Assembly (NCBI RefSeq): GCF_013299185.1
Contig: NZ_JAAFKG010000058.1
Location: 1-49,508 of the forward strand
Source: Microcoleus sp. bin48.metabat.b7b8b9.023
Lineage (GTDB): Bacteria > Cyanobacteriota > Cyanobacteriia > Cyanobacteriales > Microcoleaceae
DNA length: 49,508 nt
Direction: 5' to 3'
In this document: positions 49,081-49,508 of the stretch, in pieces
How positions within the stretch are numbered: position 1 is the first letter of the stretch
Layout: each line of letters begins with the position of its first letter
Program-made: the position numbers and the translations under genes
The notes under the pieces: model-generated
What the model was told of the DNA's origin: nothing
Seen by the model: only the letters and a program-made list of their open reading frames with translations
The model's database searches: none

Positions 49081-49350
49081 ATGGGATTGTCGAAACAGCA
49101 TGGATGGATGATTGCAGAAGCGGTTGTGGGTACTGTAATCGGTGCTCTCAATTCTTCGGCGGGGCTAGTGCTGACTGTTGGTTTGGTGGGTTTTCACATC
49201 TGCTTTGACAAAAAAGAAGAGGAAGAGTTGCGCTGTCCTCTGGAGAGAGTTTTAAACACCGAGGAAGTTTCGAGGCTTCATTCTTGCAAGGGTTGTCCTT
49301 TTCGGGAAGGGGCGATTGATGTGCAAAAAGTTGAAGAAGAGCGTGAGTAA
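49081..49350 (+). CDS. Small membrane protein with C-terminal Cys motif, unknown
   Basis: 89 residues. The protein begins MGLSKQHGWMIAEAVVGTVI and has a helical segment of about 28 hydrophobic residues (AVVGTVIGALNSSAGLVLTV) likely to form one or two membrane helices. A charged tail follows (DKKEEEELRCPLERVLNTEE) with Cys-x2-Cys (SCKGCPF) and an earlier Cys that could bind metal or a cofactor. Not recognised. It lies divergent from the STAND gene, 160 bp apart, and just ahead of an IS1-like element. Possibly a small effector or inhibitor, inferred only from position and size. Confidence 0.55.
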   Translation: MGLSKQHGWMIAEAVVGTVIGALNSSAGLVLTVGLVGFHICFDKKEEEELRCPLERVLNTEEVSRLHSCKGCPFREGAIDVQKVEEERE

Positions 49351-49381
49351 TATCAAAATTATGTCATTGCGAGTGAAATAT

Positions 49382-49508
49382 GGCGTTGCTGAGTTAGAGT
49401 ATGAATAGGAGGAATAATTTATGCAATGCCCTGAATGTAAATCAACCCATATCCGTAAAAACGGCAAGAAGAAAGGAAAACAAAATCACATTTGTGTCCA
49501 ATGCAGTC
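49382..49508 (+). mobile_element. IS1-like insertion sequence, left end
   Basis: GGCGTTGCTGAGTTAGAGTA at 49382 resembles the terminal repeat of cyanobacterial IS1-type elements. It is followed by AGGAGG (49407-49412) and the transposase start. The element continues beyond the window. Confidence 0.6.
49421..49508 (+). CDS. IS1-family transposase, N-terminal fragment (right edge)
   Basis: AGGAGG ends 8 bases before the ATG at 49421. The frame reads MQCPECKSTHIRKNGKKKGK then QNHICVQCS, with the zinc-finger pattern Cys3-x2-Cys6 ... Cys25-x2-Cys28 and the KNGxxxGKQxxxCxxC signature of the InsA part of IS1 transposases. The catalytic InsB part lies outside. Only 29 residues are seen. Confidence 0.75.
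   Translation, partial: MQCPECKSTHIRKNGKKKGKQNHICVQCS

Overview
The window reads as chromosomal DNA of a filamentous cyanobacterium, most likely a multicellular Oscillatoriales-type genome (Microcoleus/Oscillatoria/Phormidium group); the genus is an inference. The signs are: HIP1-type GCGATCGC octamers scattered through genes and spacers; heptanucleotide tandem arrays of the STRR type known from filamentous cyanobacteria; large WD40/TPR STAND proteins; a Ser/Thr kinase fused to WD40 repeats; a TMEM14 protein; a PatD-like protein; group 2 sigma factor; and a bifunctional Rel/Spo protein. No rRNA, tRNA or CRISPR array was recognised.

Layout. 1-3490: truncated IS66-type transposase at the left edge, a DUF815 AAA+ ATPase, a TMEM14 membrane protein and an unknown coiled-coil protein. 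3505-3895: a palindrome-rich, tnpB-less IS200/IS605-like relict. 4071-8299: an unknown 471-residue protein, then a kinase-WD40 sensor. 8300-11660: a repeat-rich spacer with a 35-residue membrane peptide, a GT2 glycosyltransferase and an unknown protein embedded between miniature inverted-repeat elements. 11659-13932: a YdeP/FdhF-like molybdopterin oxidoreductase. 14247-19448: a 1733-residue TPR-STAND ATPase with fourteen WD40 repeats. 20057-22740: an exported small acidic protein, a LuxR-type response regulator and methionine aminopeptidase. 22867-24101: an intact tnpB element. 24519-30009: exported FAD oxidoreductase, a two-helix membrane protein, HpcH/HpaI aldolase, a 2OG-Fe dioxygenase and a DUF1348 protein. 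30146-34311: ABC-2 permease, a Uma2 remnant, an AEC transporter and GNAT acetyltransferase. 35057-45127: sigma factor, dual-ATPase ABC protein, zinc-ribbon protein, PatD-like protein, Rel/Spo, an osmoprotectant-type binding lipoprotein and aldehyde dehydrogenase. 45261-49350: a MntA/HepT-type toxin-antitoxin pair, an NB-ARC/TPR STAND protein and a small membrane protein. 49382-49508: the left end of an IS1-like element.

Few genes form operons: most are single units separated by repeat-filled spacers, and several transporter parts (ABC-2 permease, dual ATPase, binding lipoprotein) lack their partners nearby. The clear two-gene unit is the MNT/HEPN pair, whose reading frames overlap. It lies tail to tail with the NB-ARC/TPR gene, so 45.2-49.4 kb is a plausible small defence or stress island.

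The most striking layer is repetitive DNA. At least five short palindromic families can be separated by their ends (ATACCAAT, GTAGGGTGCGTCAG, GGTACGT, TATAGC..TTCTCA, and GCATCTCA/ACAGTGCTGTCCCC). Some carry expandable heptamer arrays inside. Some end exactly at stop codons. One related repeat is duplicated in frame inside an ABC ATPase gene. No single undescribed system is proven here; the best candidates are the TATAGC elements with swappable tandem interiors, the in-frame repeat insertion, the orphan omega-RNA-like relict and the STAND/HEPN-MNT neighbourhood.
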